A stretch of DNA of 64,000 nucleotides from Stenotrophomonas maltophilia (GTDB lineage Bacteria > Pseudomonadota > Gammaproteobacteria > Xanthomonadales > Xanthomonadaceae): the NCBI RefSeq assembly GCF_003205835.1, contig NZ_CP029773.1:268501-332500 (forward strand). The letters are read 5' to 3'. The translations under genes were made by a program, and so were the position numbers. The notes under the pieces were generated by a model. That model searched no databases. It saw only the letters and a program-made list of their open reading frames with translations, and was not told where the DNA came from. Shown here in pieces: positions 17,642-25,616 of the stretch. The first letter of the stretch is position 1. Every line of letters starts with the position of its first letter.

Positions 17642-18568
17642 ATGGCAACGTCCCCGCTACCGGTACCGCCCATGGATCCGATCGCCCCGTCGCTGGCCCG
17701 CCTGCAGCAGGTGCAGGTGCGCTACCGCGACCATACCGCCCTGCATGGCATCGACCTGCAGGTTCGCGCTGGCCAGGTGCTCGCATTGCTGGGCCGCAAC
17801 GGTGCCGGCAAGAGTACCGCGATCAGCGTGCTGTTGGGCCTGCGCCGCGCCGACGCCGGCCAGGTCGAACTGCTTGGCGGTGACCCGCAGCAGCGCGCCA
17901 GCCGTATCGGCCTGGGCGTGATGCTGCAGAGCACCAGCCTGCCGCCGATGCTGCAGGTGGACGAACTGGTGGCGCAGGCCAGCGCCTGCTATCCCGACCC
18001 GATGCCGTTGCAGGAGGTGCTGCAGCGCGCCGGCCTGCAGGCGCTTGCAGGCCGCCGCTATGGCCAACTCTCCGGCGGCCAGCAGCGCGCCGTGCAGTTC
18101 GCCATCGCGCTGTGTGGACGGCCACGCGTACTGTTCCTGGATGAGCCCACCACCGGCCTGGATATCCAGGCGCGGCAGGCGATGTGGCAGGCAATCCGGC
18201 AGTTGGTGGCCGAAGGCTGCGGCGTGCTGCTGACCACCCATTATCTGGAGGAGGCCGAAGCGCTGGCGCAGCAGGTGGTGGTGCTGGAGCAGGGCCGGGT
18301 GCTGGCCGATGCACCCTTGAGCGAGCTGCGCCTGGCCGACCGGCCACGCCGCATCCGCTGCCGTAGTGGATTGCCCATTGAGGACGTACAGCAGTGGCCG
18401 GGCGTGCAGGAGGTGCGACGCGACGGCGAGCACCTGCAGCTGCTGGCGAGCCCGGCCGAGCCGGTAGTGGCGCGCCTGCTGGCCGCCGATGCGCAGCTGC
18501 GCGAACTGGAAGTACAGGGCGCGGCGCTGGCCGACGCCTTCCTCGACATGACCCGGGAGGCCGCATGA
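17642..18568 (+). CDS. ABC-2 type transporter ATP-binding protein
   Basis: A 308-residue ATPase of the drug/lantibiotic-export (CcmA-like) class. It has Walker A GRNGAGKS at residues 51-58, signature LSGGQQRAVQFA, Walker B VLFLDEPTTGLD, an H-loop in TTHYLEEAEAL and a C-terminal regulatory tail of about 85 residues. It pairs with the permease encoded next (ATGA overlap at 18565-18568). The gene opens a four-gene unit that ends with a DesK/DesR-like two-component system, a common layout for self-regulated exporters. An ATG at 17672 is an alternative start. Confidence 0.92.
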   Translation: MATSPLPVPPMDPIAPSLARLQQVQVRYRDHTALHGIDLQVRAGQVLALLGRNGAGKSTAISVLLGLRRADAGQVELLGGDPQQRASRIGLGVMLQSTSLPPMLQVDELVAQASACYPDPMPLQEVLQRAGLQALAGRRYGQLSGGQQRAVQFAIALCGRPRVLFLDEPTTGLDIQARQAMWQAIRQLVAEGCGVLLTTHYLEEAEALAQQVVVLEQGRVLADAPLSELRLADRPRRIRCRSGLPIEDVQQWPGVQEVRRDGEHLQLLASPAEPVVARLLAADAQLRELEVQGAALADAFLDMTREAA

Positions 18569-19347
18569 ACACGATGGCCCGTACCGGCACCACACCCGCG
18601 CCGCCATCTGCATGGCGCCAGGCACTGCGCCCGTACCGCGCCGAGCTGATGGCCGAACTGCGCCGCGCCTGGCGCACGCCGGCGTTCGCGGTGCCCTCGC
18701 TGCTGTTCCCGGTGCTGTTCTACCTGCTGTTCGGCGTGCTGCTCGGACGTGGTCACGCGCCGCTGTACCTGCTGGCCACCTACTGCGTGTTCGGTGCGAT
18801 GGCCCCGGCCCTGTTCGGCTTCGGCGTGCAGCTGGCGCTGGACCGAGAAGGCGGCCTGCTGACCCTCAAGCGCGCGCTGCCGATGCCGGCGGCGGCACCG
18901 CTGCTGGCGCGGCTGGCGATGGCGGTGATGTTCGCGCTGCTGGTGGCGTTGCTGCTGATCGGCGTGGCGCATGTGCTCGGTGGTGTGCAGCTGCACGCCC
19001 TGCAGGTGCTGCAGCTGCTGGCGGTGGCGGGCCTGGCGGCGCTGCCGCTGGGGGCGATCGGCCTGCTGATCGGCAGCCATGTCAGTGCCAGCGCGGCACC
19101 GGCGATGGTCAACCTGGTCTACCTGCCGCTGGCCCTGCTGTCGGGCCTGTGGCTGCCGCTGTCGGCGCTGCCCACGCTGTTCTCGACGATGGCCCCACTG
19201 TGGCCGACCTGGCATCTGGCGCAGCTGGCGCTGCCGGTGGTCGGGCTGCCGTCGGTGGGCAGCGTGGCCGGCCACCTGCTGGTGCTGCTGGCGGTCACGG
19301 TGGTCGCGCTGCTGCTGGCGCGCCGTCGCCTGCGCCGGATCGGCTGA
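18565..19347 (+). CDS. ABC-2 type transporter permease
   Basis: A 260-residue inner-membrane permease with six predicted helices. A cytoplasmic N-terminus (RAELMAELRRAWRTPAF) leads into the first helix at about residue 40 (PSLLFPVLFYLLFGVLLG). The later SGLWLPLSALP and RRRLRRIG tail fit the ABC-2 family. It forms the channel for the ATPase encoded just upstream, whose stop overlaps this start codon. The transported compound is unknown; candidates are antimicrobial peptides or lipids. Confidence 0.88.
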   Translation: MNTMARTGTTPAPPSAWRQALRPYRAELMAELRRAWRTPAFAVPSLLFPVLFYLLFGVLLGRGHAPLYLLATYCVFGAMAPALFGFGVQLALDREGGLLTLKRALPMPAAAPLLARLAMAVMFALLVALLLIGVAHVLGGVQLHALQVLQLLAVAGLAALPLGAIGLLIGSHVSASAAPAMVNLVYLPLALLSGLWLPLSALPTLFSTMAPLWPTWHLAQLALPVVGLPSVGSVAGHLLVLLAVTVVALLLARRRLRRIG

Positions 19348-19353
19348 ACTGGC

Positions 19354-20568
19354 ATGATCGGCAGCGATCGTCCCCGCCTGGATTCTCCCGTGTCGTCGAG
19401 CTGGCTTGCGTCCCTGCTGCGCCCCGCACCGGATTCGGCGGTGGCCGAGCTGCTGCGACATGGCAAATCGCCCTGGAGCGGTGCGATCCACCTGCTGTGG
19501 TCGGTATGGATCTTCCTCACCCCGGTGCTTGGGAACGGCTTCACCCTGCGCTGGCTGTTGCTGACCCTGGTCAGCTATCCGATGTTCCTGCTGTTCTACG
19601 CCAAGGTGATGCTGGCGCCACGGCACCATGCATGGCGCTACGCGCTGGGCATGATCGTGATGGCCCTGGTACTGCTGCCGTGGTATCCCTCGGGACTGAG
19701 CTATTTCGTGTTCGGCTGCGTGATGATCCGCATGAGCAGCCGCGGCGGCTGGTGGCAGTACCTGCTGCAGCTCACCGGGCTGAACCTTCTGTTCTGCGGC
19801 ACCGCGCTGTACTTCGGTTATCCGTGGCAGGCCATGGTGTGGATGCCGGCGGTCTCGTTCATCGTCGGGCTGGTGGTGAACGTGGAGGCCCTGAGCCAGC
19901 AGCGCGACGTCGCACTGCAGCTGTCCCAGGACGAGGTGCGGCGGCTGGCCACCACCGCCGAGCGCGAGCGTATCGGCCGCGACCTGCACGACCTGCTGGG
20001 CCATACCCTGTCGTTGATCACGCTGAAGCTGGAACTGGCGCGCAAGCTGCACGACCGCGGTGATGCACGCGCGCGGCAGGAGATCGGCGAGGCCGAGGAC
20101 ATTGCCCGCGAAGCGCTGGCACAGGTGCGCAGTGCGGTGACCGGCATCCGCGCCAGCGATCTTGCTGGCGAGCTGGCATCGGCGCGCCTGCTGCTGGAAT
20201 GCCAGCAGGTACATCTGCAGTACACGACGCCACCTGCGATGCCGGTGGACGTGGAACGTGGCCTGGCGCTGGTGCTGCGCGAGGCGGCAACCAACATCGT
20301 GCGCCATGCGCAGGCGACCCGGGTACAGGTGGATTTCATGCTTGAGGAACGACAGTTGGCGATGCAGATACGCGATGACGGCCGTGGCGGCGTGCAGGCC
20401 GAGGGCAATGGACTTTGCGGCATGCGTGAGCGGGCCGCAGCACTGGGTGGCCAGTTGACGCTGCAGTCGCCGCGCGGGGCGGGCACCGTGCTGACGGTGC
20501 GCGTGCCGTTGATGGCCGCGACTACGCCGCTGTCGCCTACGTCGTTGGCGCAGGACGGTGCCGCATGA
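19354..20568 (+). CDS. DesK-like sensor histidine kinase
   Basis: A 404-residue inner-membrane sensor kinase. It has about five hydrophobic segments between residues 40 and 185, then the HisKA_3 dimerisation motif ERERIGRDLHDLLGHTLS with the phospho-accepting histidine near residue 212. A HATPase_c domain follows (LREAATNIVRHAQA as N-box, IRDDGRGG as G1). There is no separate periplasmic sensor domain, so it may sense membrane state, as DesK does with lipid order. Its stop overlaps the response-regulator start (ATGA at 20565). It lies six bases after the permease gene. Confidence 0.9.
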   Translation: MIGSDRPRLDSPVSSSWLASLLRPAPDSAVAELLRHGKSPWSGAIHLLWSVWIFLTPVLGNGFTLRWLLLTLVSYPMFLLFYAKVMLAPRHHAWRYALGMIVMALVLLPWYPSGLSYFVFGCVMIRMSSRGGWWQYLLQLTGLNLLFCGTALYFGYPWQAMVWMPAVSFIVGLVVNVEALSQQRDVALQLSQDEVRRLATTAERERIGRDLHDLLGHTLSLITLKLELARKLHDRGDARARQEIGEAEDIAREALAQVRSAVTGIRASDLAGELASARLLLECQQVHLQYTTPPAMPVDVERGLALVLREAATNIVRHAQATRVQVDFMLEERQLAMQIRDDGRGGVQAEGNGLCGMRERAAALGGQLTLQSPRGAGTVLTVRVPLMAATTPLSPTSLAQDGAA

Positions 20569-21167
20569 TCCGCATCCTGCTGGCCGAAGACCAGGCGATG
20601 GTGCGCGGTGCGTTGTCGGCGCTGCTCGGCCTGGAGCCGGACATCGAAGTGCTGGGCAGCGCCGCCGATGGCGAAACCGCGTGGCGGATGCTGCAGCAGC
20701 TGCAGCCGGACATCCTGGTCACCGACATCGAGATGCCGGGCCTGAGCGGACTGGAACTGGCGCAGCGCATCGCCCGCCAGGAACTGCCGATCAAGGTGGT
20801 GATCGTGACCACCTTCGCCCGTGCCGGCTTCCTGCGTCGCGCGCTGGAGGCGGGGGTGCTGGGCTACCTGCTGAAGGACGCACCGGCCGAGAACCTGGCC
20901 GATGCCCTGCGCAAGGTGAAGCAGGGCATCCGCGCGATCGACCCGCAGCTGGCATTGGATGCGTGGTCGCAGGCCGACCCGCTGACCGACCGCGAACGCC
21001 GCGTGCTGCGGCTGGCGGGCGAGGGCCGCACCGCCAGCGAGATCGCCGAGCAGCTGGGGTTGTCGCACGGTACGGTGCGCAACTACCTGTCCGAGTGCAT
21101 CGGCAAGCTGGGCGTGGCCAATCGGATCGAGGCGTACCGGCTGGCGCGGCAGAAGGGGTGGTTGTAG
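20565..21167 (+). CDS. DesR-like response regulator (NarL/LuxR family)
   Basis: A 200-residue DNA-binding response regulator. The receiver domain has the acidic pair in LLAEDQ, phospho-acceptor D54 in LVTDIEMPG, the switch T in VIVTTF and lysine in LLKDAPAE. The C-terminal LuxR helix-turn-helix reads LTDRERRVLRLAGEGRTASE and continues through HGTVRNYLS. It pairs with the DesK-like kinase encoded immediately upstream and probably controls this transporter operon. The palindrome at 17578-17591 is a plausible binding site. Confidence 0.93.
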   Translation: MIRILLAEDQAMVRGALSALLGLEPDIEVLGSAADGETAWRMLQQLQPDILVTDIEMPGLSGLELAQRIARQELPIKVVIVTTFARAGFLRRALEAGVLGYLLKDAPAENLADALRKVKQGIRAIDPQLALDAWSQADPLTDRERRVLRLAGEGRTASEIAEQLGLSHGTVRNYLSECIGKLGVANRIEAYRLARQKGWL

Positions 21168-21190
21168 CAGCGCCCTGCCTTTCCCGGTGA

Positions 21191-21426
21191 TGTCATTTCC
21201 GCGACCGCGGGGGGTGTCACTTTCTTTGCGCGCAAAGAAAGTAACCAAAGAAACGCTCCGCCGGCCGCGAGCCGGCGTGCTGCGCACGCCGGTGCCCTGC
21301 GCTCCTCGGTCCGTCGAGGGACGGCGCGGGAACTCGCTGCGCTCAGACACCCGCACCTCTTCGCCCTCGCCGGACCTGCGGTGCTCGGCTCGCTCAAGGC
21401 GGACTTGAAGGGCAAGATCAACAGCT
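21191..21426 (+). repeat. Structured repeat element, left copy of an inverted pair
   Basis: About 236 bases aligning closely with the reverse complement of 21462-21697. From the outer end it has a GC-rich start, then a perfect 24-base palindrome at 21219-21242 (ACTTTCTTTGCG and its complement). Next come a hairpin with stem CCGGCGTG and loop CTGCG, CTCGCTGCGCTCA, and GCTCGGCTCGCTCAAGGCGG near the inner end. All frames give arginine-rich low-complexity peptides, so I read it as non-coding. Confidence 0.75.
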
Positions 21427-21430
21427 AGAG

Positions 21431-21454
21431 CATCCACGCATGGCGTGGATCTAC
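21431..21454. repeat. SMAG-type palindrome at the centre of the inverted pair
   Basis: A minus-oriented GTAG palindrome of the ATCCACGC class (CTAC at 21451-21454). It sits almost exactly between the two structured repeat copies. ACAGCT at 21421-21426 and AGCTGT at 21462-21467 flank it as short inverted sequences. Confidence 0.75.
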
Positions 21455-21461
21455 TGGGTGC

Positions 21462-21697
21462 AGCTGTGGCATTTGACCTTGGGTCCGCCTTGAGCGAGCC
21501 GAGCATCGCAGGGGAATCAGGGGCGAAGAGGCGCCGGTGTTTGAGCGCAGCGAGTTCGGCGCCGTCCCCTGATTCACCGAGAAGCACAGGGCACCGGTGC
21601 GCAGCACCGGCTCGCGCTCTGGCGGCGCGTTTCTTTTGGTTACTTTTCTTTTCGCGCGAAAAGAAAAGTGACACCCCCCGCGGTCGCGGAAACAATC
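21462..21697 (-). repeat. Structured repeat element, right copy of an inverted pair
   Basis: The inverted, diverged partner of 21191-21426. Its main palindrome (21642-21669) is 28 bases and differs in sequence from the left copy (half-site ACTTTTCTTTTCGC), yet it is still perfect. The CTGCG-loop hairpin is also kept, with stem CCGGTG/CACCGG instead of CCGGCGTG/CACGCCGG. Such paired changes indicate that structure is conserved. The element separates convergent genes. Confidence 0.75.
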
Positions 21698-21722
21698 CGC
21701 CGGGAACGCCCGGCGAACCCGA

Positions 21723-22259
21723 TCAATCCTTCCCGCGCGCCATCGCCTGGAACACGCCATCCCGCCGCACCCACAGGTGGAACAGCGCCGCACCCACATG
21801 CATCAGCACCGTGGCGAACAACACATATGCCAGCAGGCTGTGCGCATTGCGCAACGCGGCATACAGCGCCGGGGTGTGCGGCACGATCGGCGGCAGGTGC
21901 AGGCCGCCCCACAGCACGATCGGGTAACCGCCGGCCGACAGCATCGCCCAGCCGATCAGCGGCATCGCCAGCATCAGCGCGTACAGCATCCAGTGCGAGG
22001 CCTTGGCCGCCATCACCTGCCACACCGGAAGATCCGCCGGCAGCGGTGGCGGGCGATGGCGCAGCCGGTTGTACAGGCGCAGCAGCACCAGTACGCCGAT
22101 CGCGATGCCCAACGGGCGATGCAGATCGATCAGCATCGGCCGCAGGTGCAGCGAGGCGACCATGGTCACGCCGATGAACAGCATGGCGATGATCATCAGT
22201 GCCATGGACCAGTGCAGCACCCGCGCCAGCAGGTTGAAGTGGCCGTTGCCGGTGCTCAT
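21723..22259 (-). CDS. Cytochrome b561
   Basis: A 178-residue inner-membrane di-haem cytochrome of the bacterial b561 family with four membrane helices. Candidate haem histidines are in ARVLHWSMAL, DLHRPLGI, ASHWMLYALML and the late LMHVGAALFHLW. It can move electrons from quinol towards periplasmic or membrane acceptors. Its start codon overlaps the stop of the upstream catalase-like gene (ATGA at 22256-22259), so the two proteins are made from one mRNA and probably function together. Confidence 0.92.
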   Translation of the reverse strand: MSTGNGHFNLLARVLHWSMALMIIAMLFIGVTMVASLHLRPMLIDLHRPLGIAIGVLVLLRLYNRLRHRPPPLPADLPVWQVMAAKASHWMLYALMLAMPLIGWAMLSAGGYPIVLWGGLHLPPIVPHTPALYAALRNAHSLLAYVLFATVLMHVGAALFHLWVRRDGVFQAMARGKD

Positions 22260-23359
22260 CGTGCGGCCTCCTTCGGTTGCTCGACGTTGCCGGTGGCGCG
22301 CTCGCGTTCGCGGCGGTTGAAGGATTGCGAATACACCGCCGAGCGGGCCGCAAGGATCGGATCGTCACTGCCACGCACGCCACTGGGCAGGATCAGCGGA
22401 TCGAAGTTGATCTGGCCGCACGCGCCTTGTTCCTGCGACTGCATGCGGTCCAGGCTGAGTACGCCGGCCACCACCTGATCACGCGATTCGGGCCACGGTA
22501 CCGACGGATCATCGATGGCATCGCCAGGCTCGGCGGTGGTCACGACCAGGTTCCAGCGCACCGGGCCGCTGGCCAGGCGCTGCTGCAGTTCCTGGCTGAG
22601 GAAATCGACGCTGGCCTGCTTGCGGGTTTCCGCATCCATCTCGACCACCGGCGCCTGCGGTTGCCAGCGCCAGCGCACCGCGCGCTTCTGGCCCTGCGCG
22701 TTGGTGAACCAGAAGCTGTTGACGCTGTTGAAAGTGGTGTCGGCCCAGCTGCTGGTCCACGGCGCCGTCTTGGCCCACTGCTGGAAAGCCTGCGCACTGG
22801 GGTACCTGGCCAGTACGGCGGCCATCTTCTGCGGGTCGGGCTTGCCGGTGGCCGGGTCGGGGATGGCGGCGCGCGTCTGCTCGTAGAACGCCTCGGCGTT
22901 GGGCACGGCGAAGAACGGGAAGCTGTTCATCGCCATGCGCCATTCCTGGCCATCATCGCTGACCATCTGCACCGCGAGGCTGCGTACGCGTGCGGTGTTG
23001 TCGGCGCCGTAGGGATCGCCGCCGCCGATCGACAGGCGGCCCATCACCGGTACGCGTGACTGCGAGAACACGCGGGCGCTGGACAGGGTAGGGGCCTGCG
23101 CACTGGGTTCGAACCAACCGCTTACGCAGATGCCCTTGCTGTGCGCACGACGGAACCCGGGATGGGCGGGGCCGGTAGCTTCGATGGTGTCGGTGAAGCG
23201 CTGCGCGGTCAGGCGGTCGCCAATCCAGCCGGCCAGCCAGGCGAAGGCCAGCGCCACCGCACCCAGAATGAGTGCGATCAGTGCGATCCAGGGCAGCGGC
23301 GAATGCCTGCGCGGTGCGCCCGGCGTCTGGCCAGCGCGGGTGTAGCGGAAGAGCGACAT
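22256..23359 (-). CDS. Membrane-anchored catalase-family peroxidase (SrpA-like)
   Basis: A 367-residue small catalase-fold haem protein. A positively charged N-terminus and one hydrophobic anchor (WIALIALILGAVALAFAWLAG, about residues 24-44) put the enzyme domain in the periplasm. The distal histidine lies in RRAHSKGICVSGWFEP, the distal asparagine in AMNSFPFF, and the haem-ligand tyrosine probably in ARSAVYSQSFNRR. At this length it belongs to the minimal catalases, which act more as peroxidases than true catalases. The overlapping cytochrome b561 gene may supply electrons (inference). The ATG at 23359 starts just before the anchor. Confidence 0.88.
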   Translation of the reverse strand: MSLFRYTRAGQTPGAPRRHSPLPWIALIALILGAVALAFAWLAGWIGDRLTAQRFTDTIEATGPAHPGFRRAHSKGICVSGWFEPSAQAPTLSSARVFSQSRVPVMGRLSIGGGDPYGADNTARVRSLAVQMVSDDGQEWRMAMNSFPFFAVPNAEAFYEQTRAAIPDPATGKPDPQKMAAVLARYPSAQAFQQWAKTAPWTSSWADTTFNSVNSFWFTNAQGQKRAVRWRWQPQAPVVEMDAETRKQASVDFLSQELQQRLASGPVRWNLVVTTAEPGDAIDDPSVPWPESRDQVVAGVLSLDRMQSQEQGACGQINFDPLILPSGVRGSDDPILAARSAVYSQSFNRRERERATGNVEQPKEAAR

Positions 23360-23466
23360 GGTCGGAGTCCTGCCTTCACGGAGCGTGTGGGTGGTCGACC
23401 CACACATCCTCGCAGAACCCTTCCAGGCCCGGTATTCAATTTTTCGTCAAGTTTGCCGGGGACGGC

Positions 23467-23486
23467 GTGCCGACCAAGGTCGGCAC
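23467..23486. repeat. Degenerate SMAG-like palindrome (GTGCCGACC stem)
   Basis: A perfect nine-base-pair palindrome, GTGCCGACC-AA-GGTCGGCAC, without a clear GTAG head. It lies eight bases beyond the stop of the M17 peptidase gene and could end its transcript. Confidence 0.55.
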
Positions 23487-23494
23487 CCACCCGA

Positions 23495-24862
23495 TCAGCT
23501 GTAGCGCTGCTTCAGCATCGCCCACGCCGAACGCAGCGCCAGCACTTCGCCACCGGCCGGACGGCCCGGGCGTTCGCCGTCGTTCCAGGCGTACACGTCC
23601 AGGTGCGCCCAGCGCTGGCCGTCTTCCAGGAAACGCTCCAGGTACAGCGCGGCGGTCACCGAGCCGGCCATGCGCGAACCGGCGTTGGCCAGGTCGGCGA
23701 TGCCGCTGCTCAGGTAACGCAGGTAGGGGCGCCACAGCGGCATGCGCCAGACCGGGTCGCGTGTCGCGTCGCCGGCCTGCAGCCACTGCTGGGCCACGCT
23801 GTCGTCGTTGCTGAAGAGCGCCGGCAGGTCCGGGCCCAGCGCAATGCGCGCGGCGCCGGTGAGGGTGGCGAAGTCCAGCACCAGGTCCGGTTTCTGCTCG
23901 CTGGCGAAGGTCAGCGCATCGCACAGGATCACGCGGCCTTCGGCGTCAGTGTTGTCGATCTCCACGCTCAGGCCCTTGCGGGTGGCGATCACTTCGCCCG
24001 GGCGGAAGGCATCCGGTCCGATCGCGTTTTCCACTGCCGGCACCAGCAGGGTCAGCCGCACCGGCAGGCCGCGCGCCATCACCAGGCCGGCCAGGGCCAG
24101 CGCGTGTGCCGCACCGCCCATGTCCTTCTTCATGTTGCGCATGCCGTCGGCGGGCTTGATGTCCAGGCCGCCGGTATCGAAGCACACGCCCTTGCCGACC
24201 AGCACCAGCGCCGGATCGGTGTCCTTGCCCCAGCGCAGCACGACCAGGCGCGGTGCGCGGTGCGAGGCGCGGCCCACGGCGTGGATGGCCGGGAAGTTCT
24301 GCTTCAGCAGTTCATCGCCGGTGATCGCATCGACCTGCGCACCATGTGCATCGGCCAGCGCGCGCGCGGCATCTTCCAGCTGCTGCGGGCCCATGTCTTC
24401 GGTCGGGGTGTTGACCCAGTCACGCACGCGCAGGCTGGCGGCGATCAGGTCGGCCACTTCACCGGACGGTGCAGCCACCAGCTGAGCCGGGGCGCGGTTG
24501 CGCTTGCGGTAGCGGTCGAAGCGGTAGCTGCCCAGGCCCCAGCCCAGCTGCAGCAGCGCTTGTTCGGCGGCCGGCAGTTCGCTGGCCAGCTGCCACACGC
24601 TGCCCTCCGGCAGCGCGTGCGGGGCATGCGCATAGCTGTAGGCATCACCACGATCACCCACACCCATCACCGCACCGGCCAGGCCATCGGTGCCGGGCAG
24701 CAGGGCCACGCTGTGCGCGCCGGCGGTGAAACCCTGCGACGCCAGCCATGCCTGGGTGGCGGCCGGCTGGCCTGCCTTCCAGGACGCGAACTGCTCGCGG
24801 TCCAGCACGTACAGCGGCAGTGCTGCGGCGGTGTCGGCGGTGAAGCCTGTGATCTCGCTCAT
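23495..24862 (-). CDS. M17-family leucyl aminopeptidase
   Basis: A 455-residue cytoplasmic peptidase of the M17 (PepA) family. It releases N-terminal residues and normally works as a hexamer with two metal ions. The metal-binding core is visible: GKGVCFDTGGLDIKP (lysine and aspartate ligands), MKKDMGGAA, and the family signature NTDAEGRVILCDAL. The N-terminal 140 residues form the less conserved regulatory domain. It is slightly shorter than E. coli PepA, resembling the PepB-like branch. The HAD phosphatase gene ends three bases upstream, so the genes are co-transcribed. Confidence 0.93.
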   Translation of the reverse strand: MSEITGFTADTAAALPLYVLDREQFASWKAGQPAATQAWLASQGFTAGAHSVALLPGTDGLAGAVMGVGDRGDAYSYAHAPHALPEGSVWQLASELPAAEQALLQLGWGLGSYRFDRYRKRNRAPAQLVAAPSGEVADLIAASLRVRDWVNTPTEDMGPQQLEDAARALADAHGAQVDAITGDELLKQNFPAIHAVGRASHRAPRLVVLRWGKDTDPALVLVGKGVCFDTGGLDIKPADGMRNMKKDMGGAAHALALAGLVMARGLPVRLTLLVPAVENAIGPDAFRPGEVIATRKGLSVEIDNTDAEGRVILCDALTFASEQKPDLVLDFATLTGAARIALGPDLPALFSNDDSVAQQWLQAGDATRDPVWRMPLWRPYLRYLSSGIADLANAGSRMAGSVTAALYLERFLEDGQRWAHLDVYAWNDGERPGRPAGGEVLALRSAWAMLKQRYS

Positions 24863-24865
24863 GCG

Positions 24866-25585
24866 TCAGATACTCCGGGGTGCGGCGGCATCGAGGTTGG
24901 CATCCAACCAGTCGGCCAAACCGGTGAGGGTGTCGAACTGCAGGTCCGGCTGCAGCTGCGGATGGGTCCAGGTGGCTGCTTCGCGGTTGATCCAGCACCC
25001 GCGCAGGCCGGCGGCGATCGCCCCGGCCACGTCCATTTCGGCATGGTCGCCGACGTGCAGTACCTGTGCCGGCGCCACACCCAGGCGGGTGCAGGCGGCA
25101 TGGAAGATGCTCGCCTCCGGCTTGGCTGCGCCGTGTTCGCGCGCGCCCAGCTGGAAGGCGAAATGATGGGCCAGGCCGATCCGCTCCAGATCGGCATTGC
25201 CGTTGCTCAGCGCCGCCACCGGCACCCGCGCGGCAATCCGCGCCAGTGCGTCGATCGCATCGGGGTAGCACTCGACCTGGTTGCGCGCGGCGTAGAACAC
25301 GTCATACGCCGGTTCCAGCAGCTCCAGGCTGGCACCGCTGGTGTGCAGCGCTTCGTGCAGGGTCAGCCGGCGCAGTGCGCTCAGGTCGTGATGGAGGTGC
25401 GGATGGGCGTGGTACAGGCGCTCGCGCAGTTCGCGCATCGCCGCCACCGGATACATTTCGGCGGTGGCGGGGCTGTGTTCACGCATCCACTCGTGCAGGA
25501 CCAGGTCGATGCGGGCGCCGATCGGAGCGAACGGCCACAGCGTGTCGTCAAGGTCGAGGGTGATGGCTTGGACTGGGAAATTCAC
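24866..25585 (-). CDS. HAD-family hydrolase (YigB-like)
   Basis: A 239-residue cytoplasmic phosphatase of the haloacid dehalogenase superfamily. Motif I is DLDDTLWPF (nucleophile and acid aspartates at residues 11 and 13), motif II is ALSNGNAD, motif III is the lysine of GAAKPEASIF and motif IV is HVGDHAEMDVAGA. The helical cap lies between motifs I and II. The order and length resemble YigB, an FMN/sugar-phosphate phosphatase, but substrates in this family are hard to predict. Its stop is three bases before the M17 peptidase start. Confidence 0.87.
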   Translation of the reverse strand: MNFPVQAITLDLDDTLWPFAPIGARIDLVLHEWMREHSPATAEMYPVAAMRELRERLYHAHPHLHHDLSALRRLTLHEALHTSGASLELLEPAYDVFYAARNQVECYPDAIDALARIAARVPVAALSNGNADLERIGLAHHFAFQLGAREHGAAKPEASIFHAACTRLGVAPAQVLHVGDHAEMDVAGAIAAGLRGCWINREAATWTHPQLQPDLQFDTLTGLADWLDANLDAAAPRSI

Positions 25586-25616
25586 CCCGCCATTCTACCC
25601 CTGCCCGCACGGGCTT

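Noticed and set aside
21083..21799. Several arginine-rich ORFs within the inverted repeat pair
   Set aside because: They run across palindromes in all frames on both strands and differ between the two copies; the conserved property is structure, not a protein.
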